Shown piece by piece: positions 32,713-41,375 of a DNA stretch of 42,739 nucleotides. Each line of letters starts with the position of its first letter. Position 1 is the stretch's first letter. The translations under genes were made by a program, and so were the position numbers. Location: positions 1 to 42,739 of the forward strand of contig JAPKZQ010000010.1 of assembly GCA_026393675.1 (NCBI GenBank), in the 5' to 3' direction. The DNA is from Acidobacteriota bacterium (lineage in GTDB: Bacteria; Acidobacteriota; Vicinamibacteria; Vicinamibacterales; JAKQTR01). The notes beneath the pieces were generated by a model, which had not been told where the DNA came from, searched no databases, and saw nothing but the letters and a program-made list of their open reading frames with translations.

Positions 32713-34545
32713 ATGCAACGCGTACGACCATCAACGATCGCCTCTCGACTGACCTACCTGACGGCGATTGTGGTGACGGTGTTCATCGGCCCGGAAATGA
32801 TGCGGCATGACCTTCGGCTCTTCCCTGTCGTCGCGGCCCTTGCTGCTGAACGGACGGCGGCAACACCCTCGGCTCGCCAGGGCGGCCAGCCAAAGCCGAC
32901 GTTTCGCACGGTCGTCGCGCTCGTACCCGTCGATGTGCGCGTCATCGACAACAGGACCGGCAAGCCGGTCACCGACCTGAGGCAGGAGGACTTCACGCTG
33001 CTGGAAGACGGAGTCCGCCAGGAGGTCAAGCACTTCGTGAATCAGCCGCTGATGCCTGACCCGGCGCGGTCGTACCCACTGCTTGTCATCCCGGACGCAG
33101 CGGCCAAGCGTGCGGTCTGGGAACAAGCTACGGCTATCTCGCCCCAAACCAGGCGCGTCTTCCTCATCGTACTTGGCAACGGCCGCCTGCAGGGGCCGTC
33201 CAAGGGGCTCGACGCCCTCCTGTCCTTCGTGCGCGATCGCCTGCTGCCTCAGGACCAGGTTGCCGTGTTCGCCTACGATCGCGCGACCGACTTCACGGCC
33301 AACCATGAACAGGTGGTGCAGGTGATCGAACGGTTCCGGGAGGACAACGGCGCTATCACCGCCGAGATTGACCAACAGTTCAGTGGGCTGGCGGCAGTCT
33401 ACGGCAGCCAGGAACTGCCGGACTCCGTGCAGGCACGGGTCGACAAGGTGTTCGGCGGATCGGACATGCTGAAGAACGCGACCGTCGGCCGGGCGGAGAA
33501 TGCCGCAAGCGGCGACCGCACCAGGCGGGATGCTCGGCAACGCGGCGAGGCTGCGCTGGACGCGGTCGTCGCGTCGGGACGACTCACGCCACAGGCTGAT
33601 TCCGCCCTTGGACCGCAGGCTGCTCTGTCCTGGTCGACGTTCGACAACTTCGTTGCCGCCAACGCCCAGACGCTCCGGGATATGGGAAACCTGTACGCCG
33701 CGATTGCGTACATGCGTGAGATCGAGGGCGAGAAGCATCTGATCTTCGTCACCGAGCAGGGTATGCACGTCGGCCGTCGCGAAGACGAGCAGGACCTCGC
33801 CGTCGTCGCCAGCGACGGACGCGTTGCGATCGACGTCATCCAGACGGGCGGGCTCGACCCGTCAGAGGACGCGATGTTCGCACGGCAGGGCTTGAGGGCC
33901 ATCGCGGAGGCCACAGGGGGGACCTCGTCGATCTGCGAAGCAGGATCGCTCGCCTTCGAACGGCTCGACAGCGTCACGCGGAACACGTACGTGCTCGGGT
34001 ACTACCCGTCTAACACCAAGTGGGACGCTGCCTACCGGAAGATCGAGGTCAAGGTCAATCGACGCGACGTGACGATCCTTTCACGGGACGGGTACCACTC
34101 GTTCACGACCGTTGCCGGCTTCGATCGACAGGAGTACATCACGCGCCACCGGATAGAAGGGGCAGCGGCGTTCCCGAAGGACGTGACGGACATCCACGTC
34201 AAACTCAAGGCGTCGTTCTCGGTGAGCGACGGGCAGCCGACGGTGATGGTCGACGCGCTGATCGACCCATCACACCTCTACTACACGATCCGGAAGAGCG
34301 TTCGTCTTGGTCGGATCGTCATCGCCGTGCTGGCCATGGACGGCGAGCGGTCGATTCTCGGTGGCACCTACAAGAAGCAGGTGGCACATCTCGAGTACGA
34401 CAAGCCCACGTTCGACATCGTGAAGAAGAAGTGGATTCCGTATCAGGTGCGGATGCGAGTGCCGGTCGACACGCGCTACGTGCGCGTCGTCGTCTACGAC
34501 TACATGATGGACTTGGTGGGAACGGCGGGGACCTGGGTCTACTGA
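32713..34545 (+). CDS. VWFA-like exported protein of the acidobacterial TIGR03436 kind
   Basis: 610 residues from ATG 32713. Hydrophobic N-terminus (RLTYLTAIVVTVFIGPEM) works as a signal or anchor. After a linker comes VALVPVDVRVIDNRTGKPVTDLRQEDFTLLEDGVRQEVKHF, the diagnostic N-terminal beta domain of this family. A von Willebrand A-like domain follows (RRVFLIVLGNGRLQ... LLPQDQVAVFAYD). The usual metal-site Asp after the first strand appears to be replaced (VLGNG), so the MIDAS may be lost. C-terminal beta-rich part ends at about residue 610. Likely a surface adhesion or assembly factor; function inferred. Confidence 0.82.
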   Translation: MQRVRPSTIASRLTYLTAIVVTVFIGPEMMRHDLRLFPVVAALAAERTAATPSARQGGQPKPTFRTVVALVPVDVRVIDNRTGKPVTDLRQEDFTLLEDGVRQEVKHFVNQPLMPDPARSYPLLVIPDAAAKRAVWEQATAISPQTRRVFLIVLGNGRLQGPSKGLDALLSFVRDRLLPQDQVAVFAYDRATDFTANHEQVVQVIERFREDNGAITAEIDQQFSGLAAVYGSQELPDSVQARVDKVFGGSDMLKNATVGRAENAASGDRTRRDARQRGEAALDAVVASGRLTPQADSALGPQAALSWSTFDNFVAANAQTLRDMGNLYAAIAYMREIEGEKHLIFVTEQGMHVGRREDEQDLAVVASDGRVAIDVIQTGGLDPSEDAMFARQGLRAIAEATGGTSSICEAGSLAFERLDSVTRNTYVLGYYPSNTKWDAAYRKIEVKVNRRDVTILSRDGYHSFTTVAGFDRQEYITRHRIEGAAAFPKDVTDIHVKLKASFSVSDGQPTVMVDALIDPSHLYYTIRKSVRLGRIVIAVLAMDGERSILGGTYKKQVAHLEYDKPTFDIVKKKWIPYQVRMRVPVDTRYVRVVVYDYMMDLVGTAGTWVY

Positions 34546-34684
34546 GGATCGAGGCCCAGGCCGAGCATGTTGAAGGCCAGCCCGGCATCGAGCACCTGTC
34601 CTGCAATTCAGTTTCCACCGGCAGGCCCGGATCGCACGCTGACGCGTGGTATTCCGCGCCGTAACGTGTCCCACTCATCCGGAT

Positions 34685-37600
34685 CTACGCCTTCGTCAGT
34701 GACCGCTGCTTCCAGAGCAGATAGATGGCGGGATACACGAGCAGTTCCATCGCGAAGGAGGTGACTAGTCCGCCGACCATGGGCGCTGCCACGCGCTTCA
34801 TGACGTCGGCGCCGGTGCCCATCGACCACATGATCGGCATCAGGCCCATCATGGCGGCTGTGACGGTCATCATCTTCGGGCGAACCCGCTTGACGGCGCC
34901 GTGAATGATGGCTGCATGCAGGTCCTTCCGCGAGGCCAGCCGCCCCGCTTTTCGTGCCTCCTCGTACGAGAGGTCGAGGAACAGCAGCATGAAGACACCG
35001 GTTTCGGCGTCGAGGCCCATGAGCGCAATCATGCCCACCCACGCCGCAATCGACACGTTGTAGCCCAGCAGGTACATGAGCCACACGGCGCCCACCACAG
35101 AGAAGGGCACGGCCAGCATCACGATGGAGGCCTTGAAGGCGGACTTCGTGTTCATGTAGAGCAGGAAGAAGATCAGGAACAGTGTGATCGGAACGACCAG
35201 CTTGAGCCGTTCGCGCACCCGCAGCATGTTCTCGTACTGGCCGCTCCACTCGAGCGAATAGCCGTTGGGCAGCGTCAGTTCCGCGGCGACCGCGGCGCGG
35301 GCCCGCTCCACGTAGCCGCCCACGTCGCTCTCGGTCATGTCCACGAACACGTAGCCTGCGAGAAGCCCGTTCTCGTTGCGGATCATGGACGGGCCGGCCA
35401 CGGTGCGGATGGCGGCCACCTGCGACAACGGGATCTGCGCGCCCGACGGCGTCATCACGAGCACCTGCCCGAGCCGGTCGAGATCATCGCGCAGTCCGCG
35501 CGGATAGCGGACGTTGACCGGGAACCTGGCGCGGCCTTCGATCGTGGTCGTGACATTCTCGCCGCCGACGGCCGACATGATGACATCCTGAACGGCGCCC
35601 ACCGACAAACCGTACCGGGCCAGCGCCTCGCGATTCAGATCAAAATCGACGAAATACCCGCCAGCCGCGCGTTCCGCGAACACGCTCCGCGTTCCGGGTA
35701 CGGCGCGGAGGATCTCCTCGAGGCGCGTGCCGATGGATTCAATTTGCTTCAGGTCGGCGCCGAAAATCTTGATGCCCACCGGCGTCCGCACGCCCGTCGT
35801 CAGCATGTCGATCCGCGCCTTGATGGGCATCGTCCAGGCGTTGCTCGTGCCGGGGATCTTCAAGGCGGCATCCATGTCGGACGTGAGTTCGTCCCACGAG
35901 ATGCGATCCGACCAGATGTGGCGCAATACGAGGGTCTGGAGCCACTCAGGTGCCTTGCCGGAGTACCAGCGCGCCTTCGATCGCCATTCGGAGGGCGGTC
36001 TCAGCACGACGGTCGTCTCCATCATCGAGAACGGCGCGGGATCGGTCGAGGTCTCCGCGCGTCCGGCTTTGCCGAACACCGACACGACCTCCGGGAACGA
36101 TTTGAGGATCCGATCCTGCGTTTGCAGCAGTCGGCCCGCCTCGGTCACCGAGATGCCCGGCAGCGTCGTCGGCATGTACAGAATCGTGCCTTCGTTGAGC
36201 GCCGGCATGAACTCGTGGCCCAGTTTCAGGTAGATCGGGACGGTGGAGACGACAATCAGCAGAGCAGTCGCGATGGTCGTTTTGGGAAAGCGCAGCACCA
36301 CACGGCACGCCGGCTCATAGAGCCAGAAGAGAATCCGGCTGACCGGGTGTTTCTCTTCCGCGTAGTAGCGACCCACCGTCACCTGTCCGACCAGCCACGA
36401 CAGGAATCGCGGACGCCACGTTGGGAAGTCCATCCGCGTAAAGAGCATCCGCAGCGCGGGATCGAGCGTGACGGCCAGGCCCGCCGCGATGAACATGGCG
36501 AGATTCTTCGTCCACGCGAGCGGCGTGAACAGGCGGCCTTCCTGGTCGACCAGGGTGAAGATCGGCAGGAACGCCACTGCGATCACCAGGAGCGAGAAAA
36601 ACACCGATGGGCCCACCTCGAGCAGTGCTTCCAGCCGCACGGCGTGGTAGTCGCCCTGGCGTCCGCCCTCCTGCCAGAGTTCGAGTTTCTTGTACGCGTT
36701 CTCGACCTCCACGATGGCGCCATCCACCAGCACGCCGATCGAGATAGCCAGGCCCGCGAGCGACATGATGTTGGACGAAATGCCCATCAGCCGCATCGGG
36801 ATGAACGCGAGTAACAGCGCTACCGGGATGGTGATGATCGGGACAATGGCCGACGGGATGTGCCAGAGGAAGATCAGGATGACGAGGCTGACAATCGCGA
36901 TCTCGGCGAGCAGTTCACCGCGCAGGTTCTCGATCGATCGCTCAATAAGCTCGGACCGGTCGTACGTCGTGATGAACCGGACCCCCTTGGGCAGCGAGGA
37001 TTCCAGTTCCTTCAGGCGGGTTTTCACCCGGGCGATGACGTCACGGGCGTTCTCGTTGTGGCGCATCACCACAATGCCGCCGACCGCCTCGCCGGTGCCG
37101 TCGAGATCGGAGACGCCTCGGCGCATCTCGGGACCAATGGCCACGGTGGCGACGTCGCGCAGGAGCACGGGCGTGCCCCGCTCGTCCGTCTTGAGCACGA
37201 TTTGTTCGAGATCGCCCTTCGACTTCACATAGCCCCGGCCGCGCACCATGAACTCCTTGCCGGCGAGCTCCAGCAGGCGCCCCCCCACCTCACTGTTGCT
37301 GGTCCGCACAGCGTTGGAGACATCCATGACCGCGAGGTCGTACGCCTTCAGGCGGTTGGGATCGACGATGACCTGGTACTGCTGGACGAACCCGCCGATC
37401 GAGGCAACTTCGGCCACACCCGGCACGGACTGCAGACGATAGCGCAGGTTCCAGTCCTGGAGCGTTCGGAGATCGGCGAGCGACTGCGTGCCGGAATCGT
37501 CGACGAGTGCGTACTGGAACACCCAGCCGACACCCGTCGCGTCCGGGCCGATCTCCGTCTTCACGCCTGTCGGCAGCAGCGGTTGAATCTTCGACAAGTA

Positions 37601-37933
37601 CTCAAGCACTCGGCTGCGCGCCCAGTAGATGTCGGTGCCGTCCTGGAAGATGACGTAGACGTAGCTGAAGCCGAAATCCGAGAAGCCGCGGATCGTCTTG
37701 ACGTTCGGCGTGCCGAGCATCGCCGAGACGATCGGATACGTGACCTGGTCCTCGATGATGTCCGGGCTGCGGTCCCAACGCGAGTAGATGATGACCTGCG
37801 TGTCCGACAGGTCCGGGATGGCGTCGACGGGGATGTGCTGAAGCGTGTAGATGCCGTAGGCCACGACGACGGCCGTGGCAAGCAGCACCAGGAAACGGTT
37901 GTGCGCGCTGAACCGGATGATGGCCTGAATCAT
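34685..37933 (-). CDS. cusA: CusA-like copper/silver efflux RND transporter
   Basis: 1082 residues; MIQAIIRFSAHNRFLVLLATAVVVAYG starts TM1. It shows HIPVDAIPDLSDTQVII, the TM4 motif VDGAIVEVENAYKKLE with the proton-relay Asp, and large periplasmic loops. Methionines matching the CusA metal triad are present in LYMPTTLPG, PFSMMETT and RIDMLTTGVRTPVGIK. This supports Cu(I)/Ag(I) export over zinc or cobalt, by homology. It pumps metal out of periplasm and cytoplasm through the CusB and TolC partners. The start is 9 bp after the adaptor stop, so it is the last gene of the operon. The gap 34546-34684 to the convergent gene has no evident feature. Confidence 0.93.
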   Translation of the reverse strand: MIQAIIRFSAHNRFLVLLATAVVVAYGIYTLQHIPVDAIPDLSDTQVIIYSRWDRSPDIIEDQVTYPIVSAMLGTPNVKTIRGFSDFGFSYVYVIFQDGTDIYWARSRVLEYLSKIQPLLPTGVKTEIGPDATGVGWVFQYALVDDSGTQSLADLRTLQDWNLRYRLQSVPGVAEVASIGGFVQQYQVIVDPNRLKAYDLAVMDVSNAVRTSNSEVGGRLLELAGKEFMVRGRGYVKSKGDLEQIVLKTDERGTPVLLRDVATVAIGPEMRRGVSDLDGTGEAVGGIVVMRHNENARDVIARVKTRLKELESSLPKGVRFITTYDRSELIERSIENLRGELLAEIAIVSLVILIFLWHIPSAIVPIITIPVALLLAFIPMRLMGISSNIMSLAGLAISIGVLVDGAIVEVENAYKKLELWQEGGRQGDYHAVRLEALLEVGPSVFFSLLVIAVAFLPIFTLVDQEGRLFTPLAWTKNLAMFIAAGLAVTLDPALRMLFTRMDFPTWRPRFLSWLVGQVTVGRYYAEEKHPVSRILFWLYEPACRVVLRFPKTTIATALLIVVSTVPIYLKLGHEFMPALNEGTILYMPTTLPGISVTEAGRLLQTQDRILKSFPEVVSVFGKAGRAETSTDPAPFSMMETTVVLRPPSEWRSKARWYSGKAPEWLQTLVLRHIWSDRISWDELTSDMDAALKIPGTSNAWTMPIKARIDMLTTGVRTPVGIKIFGADLKQIESIGTRLEEILRAVPGTRSVFAERAAGGYFVDFDLNREALARYGLSVGAVQDVIMSAVGGENVTTTIEGRARFPVNVRYPRGLRDDLDRLGQVLVMTPSGAQIPLSQVAAIRTVAGPSMIRNENGLLAGYVFVDMTESDVGGYVERARAAVAAELTLPNGYSLEWSGQYENMLRVRERLKLVVPITLFLIFFLLYMNTKSAFKASIVMLAVPFSVVGAVWLMYLLGYNVSIAAWVGMIALMGLDAETGVFMLLFLDLSYEEARKAGRLASRKDLHAAIIHGAVKRVRPKMMTVTAAMMGLMPIMWSMGTGADVMKRVAAPMVGGLVTSFAMELLVYPAIYLLWKQRSLTKA

Positions 37934-37942
37934 GGGTCCCCT

Positions 37943-39391
37943 TCAGCGTTTCACGCGCGCCGGCGACGCAGATGATGAGGCACTGATGGCCGACAGCGCC
38001 GCCTTGAGGCTCGACTCCGAGTCGAGCAGGAAGTTGGCGGCCGTCACGACGCGGTCGCCTTTTACCAGGCCCCGCAGCACCTGGTAGCCGTCCGGGATTC
38101 TGACCCCGATCTCGACTTCACGCGGCTCGATGGCGCCATCGGGGCGATCGAGAAACACGAGCTTGCGATCCCCCGTGTCGATGATCGCGCTGTCGGGTAC
38201 GACGAGGCCCGTCCCCATGTCGGTGCGCAGCTGGACATCGGCGTACATGTCGGGCTTGAGCGCGCCGCCGGTGTTGTCCACGTCAATCCGGACCTTGACG
38301 GTGCGGGTCTTCTCCTCAACCGTCGGTGCGATGTTCGTGACCGCGCCGCGCCAGGTCCTCCCCGGCAGGTACGAGAACGTCACGTCGGCAGGCATCCCGA
38401 GACGCACCGTCTGGAGATCCGACTCGTAGACGTCAGCCAGGACCCAGACGTGCGAGAGATCGACGAGATCGAAGAGCGTGTCGATCGGCATCACGCGCAT
38501 GCCCTGCACGACGTTCTTCTGCACGACAAAACCGCTGACATCGGCATACAGGTCGAATGTGCGCTTGACCGTGCCGGTGCGTTCGACCTCGGCGATGTCC
38601 TGCGGGCGGATGTCCCACTGCAGCAGGCGCTGTCGCGCCGCCTCCAGCAGGTTCGCGCTCCCCTGCGCGACCGAGGGGATGGCGCTTGAGCCGAGCTGCT
38701 TCTGCGCCCGCAGTGCGAGCAGGTACTCCTGCTGGGTCGCGACCAGTTCCGGGCTGTAGATCGAGAGCACGGGATCGCCTTTTTTCACGTACATGCCGGT
38801 GTAGTCGACGTAAAGATGTTCGACGGTGCCCTCGAACCTGGTGTGAAAGTGCGCGAGGCGTCGCTCGTCCGGCGTCACACGGCCCACCGTGCGCAGCGAC
38901 TTCTCGATGCGCATCTGGCGAACCTCCGAACTGCGCACGCCAAGCAGGCTGCGTCGCTCAGGCGTGAGCGACACCACCGCCCGCCCCGCAACGGCAGCAG
39001 CCGACGGCGCGGTCTCGTCCTCGTAGACCGGGAGGAAGTCCATCCCCATGCTGTCCTTGGCCGGCCTGTCTGAGTGGATCGTCGGATCCATCGGCGACCG
39101 GTAGAACAGGATCCGCCGGCCTCCGGTCGTCGGGGCCGCGTGGGTCGCCGGGGCCGGTTGGGACGCCGGCTCGATCGGCACGAGCTTCATCCCGCAAATC
39201 GGGCAGTCGCCGGGCTTGTCGGAGACCACCGTCGGATGCATCGGGCAGTGATACTTCGCGGCGGGCGCGTTGGCGGCCGGCGTTCCGGACTGGGCCGCCT
39301 GGCGGCAGCCGGCCCACGTCAGGCCACCAGCCACGAGCATCACCAGCACCGCTGCGACAGCTCCGTTTCGTGTCATACGTGTCATCGTCAT
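37943..39391 (-). CDS. cusB: CusB-like periplasmic adaptor with N-terminal heavy-metal-binding domain
   Basis: 482 residues. The N-terminal segment AGGLTWAGC may be a lipobox. Residues 47-74 (YHCPMHPTVVSDKPGDCPICGMKLVPIE) are a heavy-metal-binding domain with paired Cys and Met. A second stretch, FYRSPMDPTIHSDRPAKDSMGMDFLPVYEDE, is the Met-rich start typical of CusB. The barrel-sandwich and beta-barrel adaptor domains follow (GDPVLSIYSPELVATQQEYLLA, FVVQKNVVQGMRVMPIDTLFDLVDLSHVWVLADVYE). It delivers copper or silver from the periplasm to the pump. Start and preceding stop overlap (TAATG); an ATG two codons later is better spaced from AGGAG. Confidence 0.94.
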   Translation of the reverse strand: MTMTRMTRNGAVAAVLVMLVAGGLTWAGCRQAAQSGTPAANAPAAKYHCPMHPTVVSDKPGDCPICGMKLVPIEPASQPAPATHAAPTTGGRRILFYRSPMDPTIHSDRPAKDSMGMDFLPVYEDETAPSAAAVAGRAVVSLTPERRSLLGVRSSEVRQMRIEKSLRTVGRVTPDERRLAHFHTRFEGTVEHLYVDYTGMYVKKGDPVLSIYSPELVATQQEYLLALRAQKQLGSSAIPSVAQGSANLLEAARQRLLQWDIRPQDIAEVERTGTVKRTFDLYADVSGFVVQKNVVQGMRVMPIDTLFDLVDLSHVWVLADVYESDLQTVRLGMPADVTFSYLPGRTWRGAVTNIAPTVEEKTRTVKVRIDVDNTGGALKPDMYADVQLRTDMGTGLVVPDSAIIDTGDRKLVFLDRPDGAIEPREVEIGVRIPDGYQVLRGLVKGDRVVTAANFLLDSESSLKAALSAISASSSASPARVKR

Positions 39392-40746
39392 TACTCCTGG
39401 CGTCCACCCATGCCGCCACCCGCCACACCGGATGGCTGGGCCGCGGTCATGGCCCCGACCGTCGTCATCTCGGGTGACGCATCGAGGCTGGCTTCCTTGA
39501 TGCTTGCGAGCAGTCGCGCGTGGTCGGTGACCAGGCTCTCCCGCGTCCAGCGGTCGGCGTAGAGCGAGGTCATCGCCTCGAGCACGGACACAAACGGCAC
39601 GCGGCCCGACTGGTAGTTCGCGATTGCGGCCTCGACCGTCATACGGTCCTGCGGGACGATGCCCTGGTCGTAGAGGTCAATGATCTTCTCCGCCGTCCGG
39701 GCTCGCGTGTATCGTTCCTGCGTCCGCAACCGCAACTGCAGGTCGATCGAGTCAATCACGCGGTTGTCGCGCTCTGAGCGCAGCTGCGACTCGGCGACCG
39801 CGCTTTCGCGCTTCGCCTTGTTGAACGGCCAGCTCACGCCGACCCCGGCGAGCCACATCGGAGCGAGGCCGCCCCGGTTCATGTAGCTGGCTTGAACAGA
39901 GAAATCAGGCTTGAAGTCCAGCTTCGCCAGCGCGAGCACCGAACGCTCGGTGGCGACCACCAGCCTGGCCGCAGCCAGCTCCGGGCTGACTGTGCGGGCC
40001 TGTTCGACCGCATCTGGCAGCGATGTGGTCAGCGGCCGGAGTGCCAGCCTGGCTGAGGTATCAAGGCGCGCATCGATCGGCCGCGCCAGCAGACGATTCA
40101 GCTCGGCGCGCCGCAACTCGGCCTCGGACGCCTGCTCGATGGCGCGCTGCTCGATGCGGGTCACTTCGACCTGCACGCGTAGCACGTCCTGCTGCGCGCC
40201 CTGGCCGACCGCGTACCGCGCCCTGGTCACCACTTCGACTTGTCGCCAGAGTTCGCGTTGTTCCTTCGTCAGCTCGGCCAGCTCGCGAGTGAGGAGCAGC
40301 CCGTAGTAGGCGCGCGTGACGGCGGCCTCGATTCCGAGACGTGCGCGCACCAGTTGCGGCTCACTCTGGCGGGCCTCGCTCATCGCCACGTCCATGCGCT
40401 GCTGCCGCTTGCCCGGGTAGGGTAGATCCTGGCTCACCATCACGCCGAGCGTCGTCATCGGCATGCTGCCGAGGCTCGGCACCCAGCCGTCGTTTGTAAA
40501 GATCATCGACACCATCGGATCAGGCAGCGCTGCGACCTGGCCGGGACGCGCGTGTGCCGCCTTGATGGCCGCCTGTACGGCAGCAACATCGGGATTGCGC
40601 GCGAGGGCCTCGACGATCAGCGCCTGCAGGACCGGATCGTCGCCCGGTTGAGGTCGGGCGTCCTGTCCCGCGGCGGCCCACGGCACCACGAGCAGCAGTG
40701 TGACCACCGACGCCGCGACAAGTTTCCGAATCGGGACCGCGTTCAT
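39391..40746 (-). CDS. TolC-family outer-membrane efflux channel (CusC-like)
   Basis: 451 residues with a signal peptide (KLVAASVVTLLLVVPWAAAGQ). It has the two-fold repeated coiled-coil pattern of TolC proteins: ALIVEALARNPDVAAVQAAIKAAHARPGQVAALPDPMVSMIF, then LIEAAVTRAYYGLLLTRELAELTKEQRELWRQVEVVTRARYAVGQGAQQDVLRVQVEVTRIEQRAIE, and a second copy with GVSWPFNKAKRESAVAESQLRSERD and VSVLEAMTSLYADRWTRE. It forms the outer-membrane exit duct of the CusA/CusB pump and is the first gene of the operon. The C-terminal tail is glycine-rich (GVAGGGMGGRQE). Copper specificity comes only from context. Confidence 0.92.
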   Translation of the reverse strand: MNAVPIRKLVAASVVTLLLVVPWAAAGQDARPQPGDDPVLQALIVEALARNPDVAAVQAAIKAAHARPGQVAALPDPMVSMIFTNDGWVPSLGSMPMTTLGVMVSQDLPYPGKRQQRMDVAMSEARQSEPQLVRARLGIEAAVTRAYYGLLLTRELAELTKEQRELWRQVEVVTRARYAVGQGAQQDVLRVQVEVTRIEQRAIEQASEAELRRAELNRLLARPIDARLDTSARLALRPLTTSLPDAVEQARTVSPELAAARLVVATERSVLALAKLDFKPDFSVQASYMNRGGLAPMWLAGVGVSWPFNKAKRESAVAESQLRSERDNRVIDSIDLQLRLRTQERYTRARTAEKIIDLYDQGIVPQDRMTVEAAIANYQSGRVPFVSVLEAMTSLYADRWTRESLVTDHARLLASIKEASLDASPEMTTVGAMTAAQPSGVAGGGMGGRQE

Positions 40747-40878
40747 GAATCCTCCACGCCGCGACTGGCCAACGCCCTGGTTTCACCGCAGGCGGCCATG
40801 AACGGTTCAGCGAAACCTGTACCAGGCAGACGCCCGCGCATGAAACCCATTACACGAACTGAAGAAGAATACGGTAAG

Positions 40879-40902
40879 CCGAAGGTGGACCGACACCTCC
40901 GG
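40879..40902 (-). promoter_or_regulatory. 24-bp palindrome between the Cys/His-rich gene and the efflux operon
   Basis: On the minus strand CCGGAGGTG-tcggtc-CACCTTCGG has 9-bp arms with one mismatch. It begins 8 bp after the stop of the small gene and lies 133 bp before the TolC start. It could be an operator for a metal-responsive regulator or a weak terminator. There is no T-run. Confidence 0.5.
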
Positions 40903-40910
40903 TGTGACAA

Positions 40911-41258
40911 TCAGACGCGCAAGACCCGACCGGGTGGGGATGGACTATACGCTAGCGCCATCACGGACGGCGCAGCGATGCGAGTGTCGAGTTGGAGGAT
41001 CGGTGTCGAGACGAACACGGGCTGCGCGACGACCACGACATCGGGAGATGTCGCCGCGTGCGGCACGTGTTCAATCTGGCAGCATGACGTTTCGGTTCCG
41101 CTGACCACCAGCGCACGGCGATGGCAGCAACTGTGGGATCCGGTTTGATCGGCGGGGGAGTCGGGGCCCTTATCGCGGCACAGGCAGACGCCTGTCGTTG
41201 CGTTGAGCATGGCCACCGTCAGACATGCGATCGCGGCAACCCGTAAGACCCGCCTCAT
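40911..41258 (-). CDS. Small exported Cys/His-rich protein, probable metal-stress protein
   Basis: 115 residues from ATG 41258; the open frame starts at 41306 but there it runs near a terminator hairpin. Signal peptide MRRVLRVAAIACLTVAMLNATTG. The mature part carries CLCRDKG, HSCCHRR and SCCQIEHVPHAA within about 40 residues, then a hydrophobic C-terminal half. Small proteins with CxC, HxCC and SCCQI motifs are found upstream of copper efflux operons in several phyla. They are thought to bind or sense copper in the periplasm, but the role is inference. It reads toward the efflux operon, separated by 164 bp. Confidence 0.7.
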   Translation of the reverse strand: MRRVLRVAAIACLTVAMLNATTGVCLCRDKGPDSPADQTGSHSCCHRRALVVSGTETSCCQIEHVPHAATSPDVVVVAQPVFVSTPILQLDTRIAAPSVMALAYSPSPPGRVLRV

Positions 41259-41310
41259 GCCCCAATACGAGCATGGAGCGCGAGCGCGTGTCAAGCGACC
41301 GACCACGAAA

Positions 41311-41342
41311 CGACCCTGGCCAGCAGCCGCCGGCCAGGGTCG
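41311..41342 (-). terminator. Hairpin terminator of the TPR-protein gene
   Basis: Perfect 11-bp arms cgaccctggcc (41311-41321) and ggccagggtcg (41332-41342) with a 10-base loop. It lies 33 bp beyond the stop of the TPR gene on the minus strand and is followed on that strand by TTTCG. The stem is strong but the T-tract is short. Confidence 0.7.
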
Positions 41343-41375
41343 CAGCAGACACGAACAGGCGTGCCGCCAGAACGG

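Noticed and set aside
34901-36814. 637-codon open frame on the plus strand
   Set aside because: It lies opposite cusA. The translation is rich in His, Gln, Arg and Glu with no fold-like pattern, a typical shadow in high-GC DNA.
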